This document shows, piece by piece, positions 1 through 8,605 of a stretch of DNA of 64,000 nucleotides (position 1 is the first letter of the stretch; each line of letters opens with the position of its first letter). The position numbers and the translations under genes are program-made. This DNA comes from Streptomyces sp. SLBN-31 (GTDB taxonomy: Bacteria > Actinomycetota > Actinomycetes > Streptomycetales > Streptomycetaceae): positions 2,480,001-2,544,000 of the forward strand of contig NZ_VFNC01000001.1 in NCBI RefSeq assembly GCF_006715395.1, in the 5' to 3' direction. The notes beneath the pieces were generated by a model. It saw nothing but the letters and a program-made list of their open reading frames with translations, made no database searches and was not told where the DNA came from.

Positions 1-434
1 GGCCCGGCCCCGAGGACCGCTGGCACACGGTCGCGTCCCTGAGTGAGGCGGCGGACCTGCTGCCGCGGTTCGGACCCCGGGTCTTCCTGACCACGGGACG
101 TATGGGTCTGGCCCGCTTCGCCCATCTGGCGGACCGTCACTTCGTGGTGCGCTCGGTCGATCCCCCCGAACCCCCCATGCCCCCGCACACCGAAGTCCTG
201 CTGGCCCGCGGCCCGTTCACCGTGACCGACGAACTGACCCTGCTGCGCGAGTACCTGATCGACGTCCTGGTGACCAAGGACAGCGGCGGACGGGCCACGG
301 CCGCCAAGCTGACGGCGGCCCGCCGGCTGCGTCTGCCGGTCGTGATGGTGACCCGCCCGCCGCTGCCCGAGGGAGTGAGTGTGGCGAGGGACGTGGCGCA
401 GGTGCTGGAGTGGCTGGACCTCGACACGCCGTGA
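1..434 (+). CDS. cobK: Precorrin-6A reductase, C-terminal part (cut by window edge)
   Basis: This is the C-terminal ~144 residues of a CobK/CbiJ-type enzyme, which uses NAD(P)H to reduce precorrin-6A in the corrin ring pathway of cobalamin synthesis. The frame is open from base 3, so the true start lies upstream of the window. Family features seen are RVFLTTGRMGL, the LLAEY-like segment LLREYLIDVLVTKDSGG and the end region RLPVVMVTRPP. The opposite-strand neighbour is another cobalamin gene, cobF, whose 3' end faces this one, which supports the assignment. Cytoplasmic. The family is clear; only the start is unseen. Confidence 0.88.
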   Translation, partial: PGPEDRWHTVASLSEAADLLPRFGPRVFLTTGRMGLARFAHLADRHFVVRSVDPPEPPMPPHTEVLLARGPFTVTDELTLLREYLIDVLVTKDSGGRATAAKLTAARRLRLPVVMVTRPPLPEGVSVARDVAQVLEWLDLDTP

Positions 435-750
435 CCCGGCGCCGGAACCGCTCGGCGCTCAGCCCGTGCCGCTCGACGCGAGCTCCGGCTGTACCCGCTC
501 CTCCCGCCAGTTCCCCCAGGCCGCGCCGAGGACGGCGGCCCCGACAAGATCGGCACGAGGACGACGTCGCGCCGGCCCCGGTCCACAACGGGCGGCTGCG
601 CGCGCGGCGGACGGCGCGAGGTCCTCGGGCACTGTCACGAGGTCACGATCACACCGACCGGTGGGCTACCGGCGCGTGCGGGCGCCCCCCGGATAGCGCC
701 GGACACCGCAGTCCGGACGGCCCCGAGCACCGTCGTCCGGACGGCCCTCC
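435..750. other. Convergent intergenic stretch, no gene seen
   Basis: This lies between the convergent ends of cobK and cobF. Open frames exist on both strands but show no family resemblance and have arginine/proline-rich compositions typical of antisense frames in high-G+C DNA. Two copies of GTCCGGACGG (711-720 and 735-744) precede the tandem repeats at 751. Confidence 0.5.
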
Positions 751-834
751 GGACTACCGTTCCCCGGGGTGGCGCCCAGGACTACCGTTGCCCGAGGTGG
801 CGCCCAGGACTACCGTTGCCCGGGGTGGCGCCGC
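751..834. repeat. Three tandem 28-bp repeats at the 3' end of cobF
   Basis: Copies lie at 751-778, 779-806 and 807-834, each starting GGACTACCGTT and ending GGTGGCGCC plus CA or GC. They differ at only a few positions. The third copy contains the last codons and TAG stop of cobF, so the other two look like tandem duplications of the end of that gene, stop codon included. With no unique spacers this is not a CRISPR array. Confidence 0.85.
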
Positions 835-1586
835 AGCAGGTACGTGTCCATGATCCAGCCCTTGCGCTCGCGCGCCTCGGCCCGCAGCCGCTCGATCCGC
901 GGAGCGGCCTCGTCGATCGGACCGGAGACGAGGATCTCGTCGGGGGTGCCGATGTACGCGCCCCAGTAGATGTCGATGTCCTGGTCCGCGTACCGCCGGA
1001 AGGCCTGGTGGGCGTCGAGCATCACCACCACGTCGTCCACGCCCTCCGGGAAACCCTCACAGAGCCGCCGCCCGGTGGTGATCTGGACGGGGCGGGCGAC
1101 CCGGTTCAGGCCCGTGCGGTGCCGGGCGACGAGCGCCGAGACACTGCTGATGCCCGGCACGACGTCGTACTCGAAGGCCACGGCGCCGCGCTCCAGGACC
1201 TCCTCCAGGATGGCGATCGTGCTGTCGTAGAGCGCCGGGTCGCCCCAGACCAGGAACGCGCCGCTCTGTCCGTCGCCCAGTTCCTCGGCGATCAGGCGCT
1301 CGTAGATGCCGGCCCGGGCGCTGCGCCAGTCCCCGACGGCGGGGGAGTAGGCCGCACCGCCCGCCCCACGGTCCCGCTCCGGGTCGCGGGCCTCGACGAT
1401 CCGGTACGACGCCCCCTCGGGCATGTGCGTGTCGAGCATGTCCCGACGGAGCCCGGTGAGGTCGCTCTTCACCTCGCCCTTGTCCAGGACGAAGAACACG
1501 TCCGTGCTCCGCAGCGCCTTGACCGCCCGCAGGGTGAGCTGGTCGGGGTCGCCCGCGCCGATACCGATGACATGAATCTTTCGCAC
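810..1586 (-). CDS. cobF: Precorrin-6A synthase (deacetylating)
   Basis: SAM-dependent tetrapyrrole methylase of about 258 residues. In aerobic cobalamin synthesis CobF methylates C-1 of precorrin-5 and releases the acetyl fragment, giving precorrin-6A. The N-terminus has the SAM-binding signature HVIGIGAGDPDQLT, and the central WGDPALYDSTI and VVPGISSVSAL segments are typical of CobF. I chose the GTG at 1586 because a run of G (GGGGGG) sits just upstream and the methylase domain begins at once. The open frame continues further upstream without any recognisable domain. It converges on cobK. The end of the coding sequence lies in a 28-bp tandem repeat. Confidence 0.9.
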   Translation of the reverse strand: MRKIHVIGIGAGDPDQLTLRAVKALRSTDVFFVLDKGEVKSDLTGLRRDMLDTHMPEGASYRIVEARDPERDRGAGGAAYSPAVGDWRSARAGIYERLIAEELGDGQSGAFLVWGDPALYDSTIAILEEVLERGAVAFEYDVVPGISSVSALVARHRTGLNRVARPVQITTGRRLCEGFPEGVDDVVVMLDAHQAFRRYADQDIDIYWGAYIGTPDEILVSGPIDEAAPRIERLRAEARERKGWIMDTYLLRRHPGQR

Positions 1587-1678
1587 CCCCCGAGTCTGCC
1601 GCACGCCACCGGCAGCCCGGACACCGCGTCCGGGCCGGCTGGGGGGGAACGGCTCACGGTGCGCCGGGAGGCGTCCTC

Positions 1679-2194
1679 CTACGTCCGAAGCCGGGGCGCC
1701 CGCTCCGCCGCGTCGACGGTCTCCCCGCCCCGCTCCACCACCTCCGCAAGCTCCCGCGCCCAGGCGGACAGCCCCGTCAGATCCATCCCGTAGGGCTGCC
1801 GGCGCTCCGTGTCCGCCGCCCAGGCCGACACGGCGCCGGCTCCCCGCCGCAGCAGCCGGGCGCCGCCCGTGGCGTTCCCGCGGGCCGAGTGGGTGAGGCC
1901 GACGGCGAGCTGGGCGAGGCCGCGCCACAGTTCCCGCTCCTCCGCGGGACCCGACTTCCAGGCGTCCTCGAAGACCTCGTGCGCGTGGAAGGGCTTGCCC
2001 TCGGCCAGCAGCGTCTGCGCCTCGGCGACGGTCTCCTCCGGCGTGCGCACGACCCCCTCCGGCTGCCGGGCCACACCGGCCGCGCCGTAGGGCAGCGGCC
2101 GCCCGAGTCCGTCCCTCGGCCGGGCGTTGCGTGCCCGGCCCTCGCCGTCCCGGTCCCGCGCGTCCACCGGCTCTCCTGAGGATGTGCTGCCCAT
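1679..2194 (-). CDS. DUF309 family protein
   Basis: About 171 residues. The DUF309 signature is visible in the middle, FHAHEVFEDAWKSG (a HxxHExxE pattern), followed by a helical segment rich in GLAQLAVGLTHSARGN. The family is small, cytosolic and of unknown biochemical role; its conserved His/Glu pattern suggests metal binding, but that is inference. The ATG at 2194 was chosen because the longer frame upstream runs antisense through the tRNA-Pro gene. It is on the same strand as cobF with a gap of about 90 bp, so co-transcription is possible. Confidence 0.8.
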   Translation of the reverse strand: MGSTSSGEPVDARDRDGEGRARNARPRDGLGRPLPYGAAGVARQPEGVVRTPEETVAEAQTLLAEGKPFHAHEVFEDAWKSGPAEERELWRGLAQLAVGLTHSARGNATGGARLLRRGAGAVSAWAADTERRQPYGMDLTGLSAWARELAEVVERGGETVDAAERAPRLRT

Positions 2195-2249
2195 ACGCCG
2201 ATTGTCGCGCGCCCGGTGCCCCCTTTCGGCCCCGCCCCCACACGTGAGG

Positions 2250-2255
2250 TAAAGT
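2250..2255 (+). promoter_or_regulatory. Putative -10 box of tRNA-Pro gene
   Basis: TAAAGT lies 40 bases before the tRNA 5' end. The second copy of this tRNA has TAAGGT in the same relative place, and a shared flank (GCGCGATCACGCGGT, then CACCGCG) lies between box and tRNA in both. No convincing -35 box was found. Confidence 0.4.
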
Positions 2256-2295
2256 GCTGTTCGCGCGATCACGCGGTTCACCGCGGGAAGCGCAC

Positions 2296-2369
<74 letters not shown>

Positions 2370-2394
2370 CGGTCACGATGTCGCAGGACATCGA

Positions 2395-2424
2395 AAGCCC
2401 CCGAACCCATGGGTTCGGGGGCTT
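2395..2424 (+). terminator. Perfect 30-bp palindrome behind tRNA-Pro
   Basis: The arms AAGCCCCCGAACCCA and TGGGTTCGGGGGCTT are exact reverse complements and lie 25 bases after the tRNA. The stable hairpin ends in CTTCGTCGT with only a weak T-run. It is a likely terminator for the tRNA transcript. Confidence 0.8.
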
Positions 2425-2575
2425 CGTCGTGTTGCGGACGGGAGCGACCGAGAACCTGTACGGCCGGGGCCCGTGAGCACGCCGACGACGAGCCCGGCCG
2501 GGCACCACCGCGCGGGTGATGCCCGGCCCTGGCCGGGGCCGTGTCCTGAGGCCGTGTCAGCCGGTGGGCGGCACG

Positions 2576-4765
2576 CTAGCCGCGCCGCCCCGCCGAGTCC
2601 TGGCCGATCGCGTCCCGGCTGTCACCGGAAACCGGCAGCGCGTCGGGGTGCCCGGCGCCGGAGACCGCCGCCGGCTCCGCCCGGTCCGCGTGACCGGGCC
2701 ACCACGCCGCGTGGCCGATGAGCGCGGTGAGGCTCGGCGTGAAGAACATCGCCATCACGAAGGCGGCGACCGCGATACCGAAGGAGACCGCGAAGCCCAT
2801 CTCCGTGAGCAGCGCGTTGCCCGCCAGCATCATCGTGGCGAACGTGGCCGCCAGGATGAAGCCGGCCGCGGCCACGGTGGGACCGGCGTGCCGGAGCGCC
2901 ATACCGGCGGCTTCGCGCGGTTCCCGGCCCTCGCGGGCCTCCTCCCGCAGCCGGGCGATCATCAGGATGTTGTAGTCCGTGCCGATGGCGACCACGAAGA
3001 GGTACATGATCACCGGGAGCATGAACATCAGCCCCGACTTGCCCTGCGCCTCCTGGAAGATCCACACCGTGGCGCCGAGCGTGGCGCCGAAGCCGAGGCC
3101 GACGGAGGCGATCAGGTACCAGGGAGCGACCACGCTGCGCAGCAGCAGACCCAGGATCACCATGATCAGCAGGGCGGCGACGGGGAAGACCGTGCGGTAG
3201 TCGTGGGTGACCGCCGCGTCGATGTCCTTGTAGATCGAGGACATGCCGCCGACCAGGGCCTTCGTGCCGTCCGGAGCGTCGGCGTGGGCGACGTCGCGCA
3301 CCTTGCCCACCGCGTCCAGCGCCTTGTCCGTGGAGGCCTCGTACTTGAGCGTGACGGTGAAGTCCGCGGTGGTGCCGGCCTTGTTCACCTGTGTCATCCG
3401 GGCGTTCGCCACGCCGTCCACGGCGCCGAGCTTCCTGGCGTAGGCGTCGAAGGCACCCTTGTCCAGCGGCTTGCCGTCGGTGCTGGAGAGATAGACGTCG
3501 GTGGGGGCGGCTGCGCCCGCCGAGTACGCCTTCTGCATCTCGTCCTGGACGACCATGGACTCCTTGGTCTTGGGCATGGAGCCCGCGGCCAGGTCGAACG
3601 TGGCGTTGAAGCCGAGCGTGCCGAGCGACAGCGCGACCAGGACGAGACCGGAGACCGCGGCGGTCAGTGCCGGACGGCGTTCCACCCCGCGCCCCAGTGC
3701 GGCGAACCGGGCGTTCTCCGGTTCGCGCTGCCAGGACTTCGACGGCCAGAACACCTTGGGCCCGATCAGCGAGACCACCGCCGGGATCAGGGTCAGGGCG
3801 GCGAGCAGGGTGACGCTGACCGCGATGGCGAGCGCCGGGCCCATCTGCTTGAGGAAGCCCAGCGTCGACAGCACCAGCGCGAAGAAGGCGATGATGACCG
3901 CGCCGGCGGCCGAGGCGATGGCCTCACCGACCCGCGCGACCGCGTTGATCATGGCCTGTTTCGGTTCGTCGCCGCCCCGCAGCCGTTCGCGGTAGCGGAA
4001 CATCAGGAACAGGAAGTAGTCCGTGCCCACGCCGAACAGCACGACGATCAGGATCGACGAGATGGAGCTGTTGGCCTGGAGGTCGAACAGCTTGGTGGCG
4101 TAGGCGATCAGCCCGTTGGCGATGGCGGACACCAGGCCGATCAGGAACAGCGGCAGGACGGCCAGGATCGGCGCCCGGAAGATGATCAGCAGCGTCACCA
4201 GAATGATCACGAAGGTGCCGATGCCGATCAGTGCCTCGCCGCGCTTGGACGAGTCCTGTTGGTCGAGTGCCTGCGCGGCGGAGCCGCCCAGCTTGACCTC
4301 CAGGTCGGTTCCCTTGACCAGTTGCTTGACGTCGTCGCGCAACACCTTGGCGGCGTCGGCCTGTTTGGGCTGGCCGGCGTTCTTGCTGTCCATCTGGACC
4401 AGGGTCATGGTGTACCGGCCGTCCTGGGACGGCCGGCCGGGGACGACCTTCTGCACCTGGTCGATGTGCTTGTCGCCCAGTTCCTTGGTGATCCGGACGA
4501 CGTGCTGCTGGTCGGCGGCGGTCAGCTTCCCGCCGTCGGTGCGCTGGTACAGCGCGATCGCGGACGGCGTGAAGGCGCTGGGGAACGCCTTCGCCTGGAG
4601 GTCCGCGGCTTTGATCGACTCGTAACTCTTCGGCAGAAAGCTGCTCTCGTCACTGCTGGACGGCAGGCTCGGAGCGGTGGCGACGATCGCCGCCGCGGCG
4701 ATCAGCCATGCCACGATCGTCCAGACGGGATGTCGGACGACGACATTGCCAATACGTCGGAACAT
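2576..4765 (-). CDS. MMPL family transporter
   Basis: 729-residue RND-type membrane protein. In order: TM1 at about 13-31, a large extracytoplasmic loop to about 175, a TM bundle to about 345, a second large loop at about 395-525, and a second TM bundle to about 690. The duplicated halves each carry the proton-relay Asp-Tyr pair, in FGVGTDYFLFLMFRYRE and AIGTDYNILMIARLREE. Actinobacterial MMPL proteins export lipids or hydrophobic compounds using proton motive force; the substrate here cannot be read from the sequence. A GGAGG ribosome site precedes the ATG at 4765. No regulator is directly adjacent. Confidence 0.92.
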   Translation of the reverse strand: MFRRIGNVVVRHPVWTIVAWLIAAAAIVATAPSLPSSSDESSFLPKSYESIKAADLQAKAFPSAFTPSAIALYQRTDGGKLTAADQQHVVRITKELGDKHIDQVQKVVPGRPSQDGRYTMTLVQMDSKNAGQPKQADAAKVLRDDVKQLVKGTDLEVKLGGSAAQALDQQDSSKRGEALIGIGTFVIILVTLLIIFRAPILAVLPLFLIGLVSAIANGLIAYATKLFDLQANSSISSILIVVLFGVGTDYFLFLMFRYRERLRGGDEPKQAMINAVARVGEAIASAAGAVIIAFFALVLSTLGFLKQMGPALAIAVSVTLLAALTLIPAVVSLIGPKVFWPSKSWQREPENARFAALGRGVERRPALTAAVSGLVLVALSLGTLGFNATFDLAAGSMPKTKESMVVQDEMQKAYSAGAAAPTDVYLSSTDGKPLDKGAFDAYARKLGAVDGVANARMTQVNKAGTTADFTVTLKYEASTDKALDAVGKVRDVAHADAPDGTKALVGGMSSIYKDIDAAVTHDYRTVFPVAALLIMVILGLLLRSVVAPWYLIASVGLGFGATLGATVWIFQEAQGKSGLMFMLPVIMYLFVVAIGTDYNILMIARLREEAREGREPREAAGMALRHAGPTVAAAGFILAATFATMMLAGNALLTEMGFAVSFGIAVAAFVMAMFFTPSLTALIGHAAWWPGHADRAEPAAVSGAGHPDALPVSGDSRDAIGQDSAGRRG

Positions 4766-4964
4766 GCGGGAGGGTCCTCCTGGTCAGGAAGATCACCGCA
4801 GCCCGGGGAGCGGACCCTGGCATCGGCGACCTCGGCCGGCCCTCGGGGCACTCCTCCCGTCGGGACGACCGAATGGTTGTCTCAGGTACCAAGCCTAGTG
4901 ATGCTCATGACCAACGGTGTCGGGTGCCCTGCGGAAGTCGAGCGTCGTTCGAGCGGGCGTCCGT

Positions 4965-6086
4965 TCAGAGGTGGGTCGCGCGGCGGACGGTGAGGATGGC
5001 GATGTCGTCCTGTCTGCGGTCGTCGCCGGTGAACGCGAGGGCGTCCTCGTACAGGGCGCGGGGCAGTTCGGTGGGGGAGAGGCCGAGGTGCTTCGACAGG
5101 CGCTCGTCCAGCGGGTAGAAGGTGCCGTCGTCGGCCCGGGTCTCCGTCAGGCCGTCGGTGGTCAGCAACAGGGTGGAGCCGGAACGGAAGTCGAACCAGT
5201 CGACGGTGGCCGGTTCCACGGCGAGTTCGGCGAGGCCGAGGGGGACGCCGGTGTCGAGCGGCGGCGTGGTGACGAGCCCGTCGTGCATCAGCAGGGGCGG
5301 GACATGCCCGCAGTTGACGACCTGCGCCTCCTCCTCCGTGTCGATGCCGAGGATGAGGGCGGTGACGAACCGCTCGTCCTCACCGGTCTGCTCGGCATAG
5401 GAGTTGTGGCGTACGACGGCGGCGTCCAGGGCGTCCACGAGGGCGGTGAGGGTCGGTTCGCGGTGGGCGGCCTCGCGGAACGCGCCGATGACGGCGAACG
5501 CGGCGCCGACGGCGGCCAGGCCCTTGCCCTGCACGTCGCCGATCAGCACCCGCGTGCCGAAGGGCGAGGCGACGACGTCGTAGATGTCCCCGCCCACCAG
5601 GCGGTCCTCCTGGACGGGTTCGTAGACGCCGTTGACCAGGACGTCGTCGGTGACCAGGGGCAGGGGATGCAGGATGTGCCGCTGCATGGCGGCGGCGGTG
5701 GAACGCAGCCGCAGCATCTCGCGCTCGCGTCCCACGCGGCGGTGACAGGCGTAGACCGAGATCCCGCCCAGGGCGAGGGTGAACAGGACGAGCAGCACAC
5801 GGTCGAGCCAGTGCCCGTCCAGGGGGGCCCGCAGCACCACCGTCGCGGTGACGGCCAGCGCGGTCCATGCGGCGACGAACGCGGTCTGCACCACCGTGCA
5901 CAGCGCCGAGGCCGTACCCGGCAGGAACACCAGCAGCCCGAGCAGCCACACCTCGGACCCGGACAGGTTGCTGAGCACCTCCACCAGCACCGTCACCGCC
6001 ACCACACCGGCCACCACGTCGATATTGGCCGGCGGCTCGATGGCATCGACGGCGTCGGCGGATCTCTTGCGACGGCTACCGGTCAT
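4965..6086 (-). CDS. Membrane-anchored PP2C (SpoIIE-type) serine phosphatase
   Basis: 373 residues. About four hydrophobic segments lie in residues 24-130, followed by a short linker and a SpoIIE-like PP2C domain at about 155-370. Metal-binding and core motifs are seen in order: LVGGDIYDVV, VLIGDVQGKG, LLLTTDGLTETR and RQDDIAILTVR. Such proteins usually dephosphorylate anti-sigma-factor antagonists in partner-switching cascades. No sensor domain such as GAF or PAS is seen besides the membrane part, and no anti-sigma partner lies nearby. Its signal and target are therefore unknown. Confidence 0.9.
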   Translation of the reverse strand: MTGSRRKRSADAVDAIEPPANIDVVAGVVAVTVLVEVLSNLSGSEVWLLGLLVFLPGTASALCTVVQTAFVAAWTALAVTATVVLRAPLDGHWLDRVLLVLFTLALGGISVYACHRRVGREREMLRLRSTAAAMQRHILHPLPLVTDDVLVNGVYEPVQEDRLVGGDIYDVVASPFGTRVLIGDVQGKGLAAVGAAFAVIGAFREAAHREPTLTALVDALDAAVVRHNSYAEQTGEDERFVTALILGIDTEEEAQVVNCGHVPPLLMHDGLVTTPPLDTGVPLGLAELAVEPATVDWFDFRSGSTLLLTTDGLTETRADDGTFYPLDERLSKHLGLSPTELPRALYEDALAFTGDDRRQDDIAILTVRRATHL

Positions 6087-6557
6087 GGGGGCTCCCGGGC
6101 GAATGGCGATCTCTTCGTACGTTAGGTCAGGTCGGGCGGAATTAACCCGCTGGGCGGAAGCCGCCCGGCCGGACCGTACGGCTCCTGCCGCACCGAGCCC
6201 TGCCGACCGCCGCCCAGCCGGGTGCGTACAACGCGCACGGCGGCGGCGGGGACATCGCGCTGTACCACGTGCAAAACGCCCACCGCGGCGGTCCCCGGCG
6301 GTGGGCCGGGCGTCGGCGGGATGATCACGGGCGGCCGGCCGCTGACCGTCGCCCCGGGGAGCCGGGGAGTGCTCTTCACCGGCAGCAGGTCGTGCGTGAT
6401 GGGGGGCGTCCTCTCCAGCGCGGCAGGCACCCGGCGCGCCCGGTTCGGCCTCGCCACCGCGTCCGACCGGTACGCGGTCGCCGCGACCGTCCGGCCCGTC
6501 TCATCCGGCCCGTCCCCGTCGGCGACCCGCAGCTTTCGGTGCGGGCCGTCCGGCCTG
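6087..6557. other. Intergenic region, no gene supported
   Basis: 471 bases between the 5' end of the PP2C gene and the 3' end of the TetR gene, both on the minus strand. Open frames on both strands are proline/arginine/glycine-rich without recognisable domains or ribosome sites. It should hold the PP2C promoter, but no clear -35/-10 pair was identified. Confidence 0.4.
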
Positions 6558-7295
6558 TCACGGGGAGGCCTGCTCCCGCGCGTCCTGCGTGAACCGGTCG
6601 AGCAGGGCGTCCAGCCCGACGGCCAGTCCTTCGGCTCCGCCCCGTTCGGTGAGCGCCGGGGCGGTCCGCCGCAGTCCCGGCAGGTCCTGGGGCGGCATGC
6701 GGTGCAGACCGAGGCGGAACGCCGGGTCCTCCTCGTCGGGGTTGTCGACCATCGGCCGCAGCTCGACGGACACGTACCCGAGCAGCCAGGCGGTGAAGGC
6801 CCGGAAGAGGTCGGCAGTACCGGCGTCGTCGAGGCCCGCCCGCCGCAGCAGGTCGAGCACCCGCTCGTGGTCCTTCAGTACGGCAAGCGGGCGACGGGCC
6901 AGTGGCACCGCCAGCATGCGCGTGGTGAGCAAGGGGACCACGTGGGGATGCGCCATGCACACCTCGTACGTGATGCGGGCGACGCGATGGAGTTCGGTGC
7001 GCCATGGGGCGGCATCGGCGTCCGCGTCGGGACCGGCGTCCAGTCGTTCCGCCAGCTCCAGGTACAGAGCCTCCACCAGCCCGTCCAGCAGGGCGTCCTT
7101 GCCGGCCGCGTACCGGTACAGGGCCATCGCCTCCACGCCGAGCTCGGCGCCCAGCCGCCGCATGCTCAGCGCCGACAGGCCCTCCCGGTCCACCAGTTCC
7201 AGCGCGCTGGCAAGCACGCGTTCCCGGCTCAGCCGCCCGTACCGGCCGCGGTCGCTGGCCCGCCGGGCCGGATCGGACCCGGTGGATCTGACCAT
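6558..7295 (-). CDS. TetR/AcrR family regulator (TetR_C type)
   Basis: 245 residues. The HTH domain spans about residues 22-68, with the recognition region LGVEAMALYRYAAGKDALLDGL. The remaining two-thirds resembles the TetR-class C-terminal ligand-binding domain. A basic N-terminal extension of about 20 residues precedes the HTH; the ATG at 7295 was taken because a GGAGACAGG-like site lies upstream. The neighbour at 7495 is divergent, so the target may be that gene or TetR itself. A small inverted repeat at 7342-7353 is a possible operator. Confidence 0.88.
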   Translation of the reverse strand: MVRSTGSDPARRASDRGRYGRLSRERVLASALELVDREGLSALSMRRLGAELGVEAMALYRYAAGKDALLDGLVEALYLELAERLDAGPDADADAAPWRTELHRVARITYEVCMAHPHVVPLLTTRMLAVPLARRPLAVLKDHERVLDLLRRAGLDDAGTADLFRAFTAWLLGYVSVELRPMVDNPDEEDPAFRLGLHRMPPQDLPGLRRTAPALTERGGAEGLAVGLDALLDRFTQDAREQASP

Positions 7296-7341
7296 CGTCC
7301 TGTCTCCTCACCGCCCGGCAAACACCTCGCGGTGAGCGTAC

Positions 7342-7353
7342 GACGTAAACGTC
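7342..7353. promoter_or_regulatory. Possible TetR operator
   Basis: GACGTAAACGTC has 5-bp inverted arms around AA and lies 47 bases upstream of the TetR start, in the divergent region facing the gene at 7495. It is short, so chance is not excluded. Confidence 0.3.
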
Positions 7354-7494
7354 CGCACCGTCACACGCGCGGGCCCGGAATGATCGCCCGAGATGCCCCG
7401 GTCGTCCGTGCGGGCTAGGCTCATGGGTCGAGGCAGGTTGCCCCCCGATCCGTGAACCGGACTTCGCAGGCCTCACCGCCGGGCAGGAATCGCT

Positions 7495-8580
7495 GTGAAC
7501 GGACCCGCTGTACTCCTGATCAACACCTCGACCGGGCCCGTGCACGTGACGACTCCGGTGCCACGGGAGACCTGGTGGATGCTCGCCCACAAGGATGCGG
7601 CGACCAACGTCACCCAGACTCCGGCGTGGCTCGACTGCGTGTGCGCGACGGGTCGGTTCCGGGATGCCAGCCGGTTGTACGAGTTCGAGAGCGGCGGCCG
7701 GCTCGTGCTTCCCCTGGTGACCAGGCTCCGGCGGCCGCCCTCGCTGACGGCGCAGGAGTCCTGGCCGGGAGAGTGGGGCATCGGTGGGCCGGTTTCCTCC
7801 GGGGTGGTGGGCCCACGGGAGGCCCGGGCGGTCTTCGACGACCTGGCGCGGCTACCGGCCCTGCGGGTCGGTTTGCGATTGCGTCCCGAGGACTCGGAGG
7901 TGTGGTCACGCGCCGTACCCGCGGCCTTCCAGGAAGACCGCCACACGGTTCAGGTGCTCGACCTTGAGGGTGGGTTCGGCACGGTCTGGGAACGACGCTT
8001 CCACCAGAGCGTTCGGCGTGGTGTGCGCCGGGCCGAACGCTCGGACGTCGACGTGGAGGTGAACCGTACCGGTCGGCTGGTTCCGGAGTTCTACCAGTTG
8101 TTCGAGCAGTCGATCGTGCGCTGGGCCGCGCGGCAGCACGAGCCGCTGGCGCTCGCCCGGTGGCGCAGGAAGCGCGCGTTCCCGAGGGAACGGCTGGAAG
8201 CAGTCGCGGACCTGCTCGGAGAGTCGTGCGCAATCTGGATGGCCCGCCGCGCCGGGGAGCCCGCCGCGGCGATCGTCGTCCTGCGTCACGGTCACCACGC
8301 CAAGCTGTGGCACGCGGCCATGAACCGGGACCTGGCCCATCCTGTCCGGGCCAATCATCTGCTGCACCGGCTGGCGATCGACGACGCGTGCGCAGCCGGC
8401 TGCCTGCGGTACGACTTCGGCGGATCCCGGCAAGGGGTGTCGCTCGCCGCCTTCAAGGAGGGCTTCGGCGCGGAGCCCTTCACCTCACCCCGGTACTACC
8501 GGGAACGGCTCCCCGTCTCCGCGGTCGACCGCGCACTCAGGAAGGCCGCCAAGCGCGTGATCCGCTTCGAGGAAGGGTGA
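7495..8580 (+). CDS. FemAB/BioF2-like acyltransferase (GNAT fold)
   Basis: 361 residues. The region around 185-330 resembles the GNAT domain of FemAB-like proteins, with QSVRRGVRRAERSDVDVEV, IVVLRHGHHAKLWHAAMNR and the terminal YDFGGSRQGVSLAAFKEGFG. These enzymes transfer acyl or aminoacyl groups to cell-envelope or capsule precursors. The GTG at 7495 follows an AGGAA site. It converges on a second, different FemAB-like gene at 8606 and sits at the edge of the glycan cluster, so a role in decorating the same glycan is inferred. Donor and acceptor are unknown. Confidence 0.82.
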   Translation: MNGPAVLLINTSTGPVHVTTPVPRETWWMLAHKDAATNVTQTPAWLDCVCATGRFRDASRLYEFESGGRLVLPLVTRLRRPPSLTAQESWPGEWGIGGPVSSGVVGPREARAVFDDLARLPALRVGLRLRPEDSEVWSRAVPAAFQEDRHTVQVLDLEGGFGTVWERRFHQSVRRGVRRAERSDVDVEVNRTGRLVPEFYQLFEQSIVRWAARQHEPLALARWRRKRAFPRERLEAVADLLGESCAIWMARRAGEPAAAIVVLRHGHHAKLWHAAMNRDLAHPVRANHLLHRLAIDDACAAGCLRYDFGGSRQGVSLAAFKEGFGAEPFTSPRYYRERLPVSAVDRALRKAAKRVIRFEEG

Positions 8581-8605
8581 TTCCCGCCCCCGCCCGCGCC
8601 ATGGG

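Noticed and set aside
751..834. Possible CRISPR array
   Set aside because: The 28-bp units are directly adjacent with no spacers, and there are no cas genes in the window.
2516..4993. Long plus-strand frame of 825 codons opposite the MMPL gene
   Set aside because: It is an antisense frame rich in Arg, Gly, Asp and His without domains; the opposite strand encodes a clear transporter.
6122..6457. Minus-strand frame of 111 codons upstream of the PP2C gene
   Set aside because: Proline-rich, no domain and no ribosome site; it lies in an ordinary intergenic gap.
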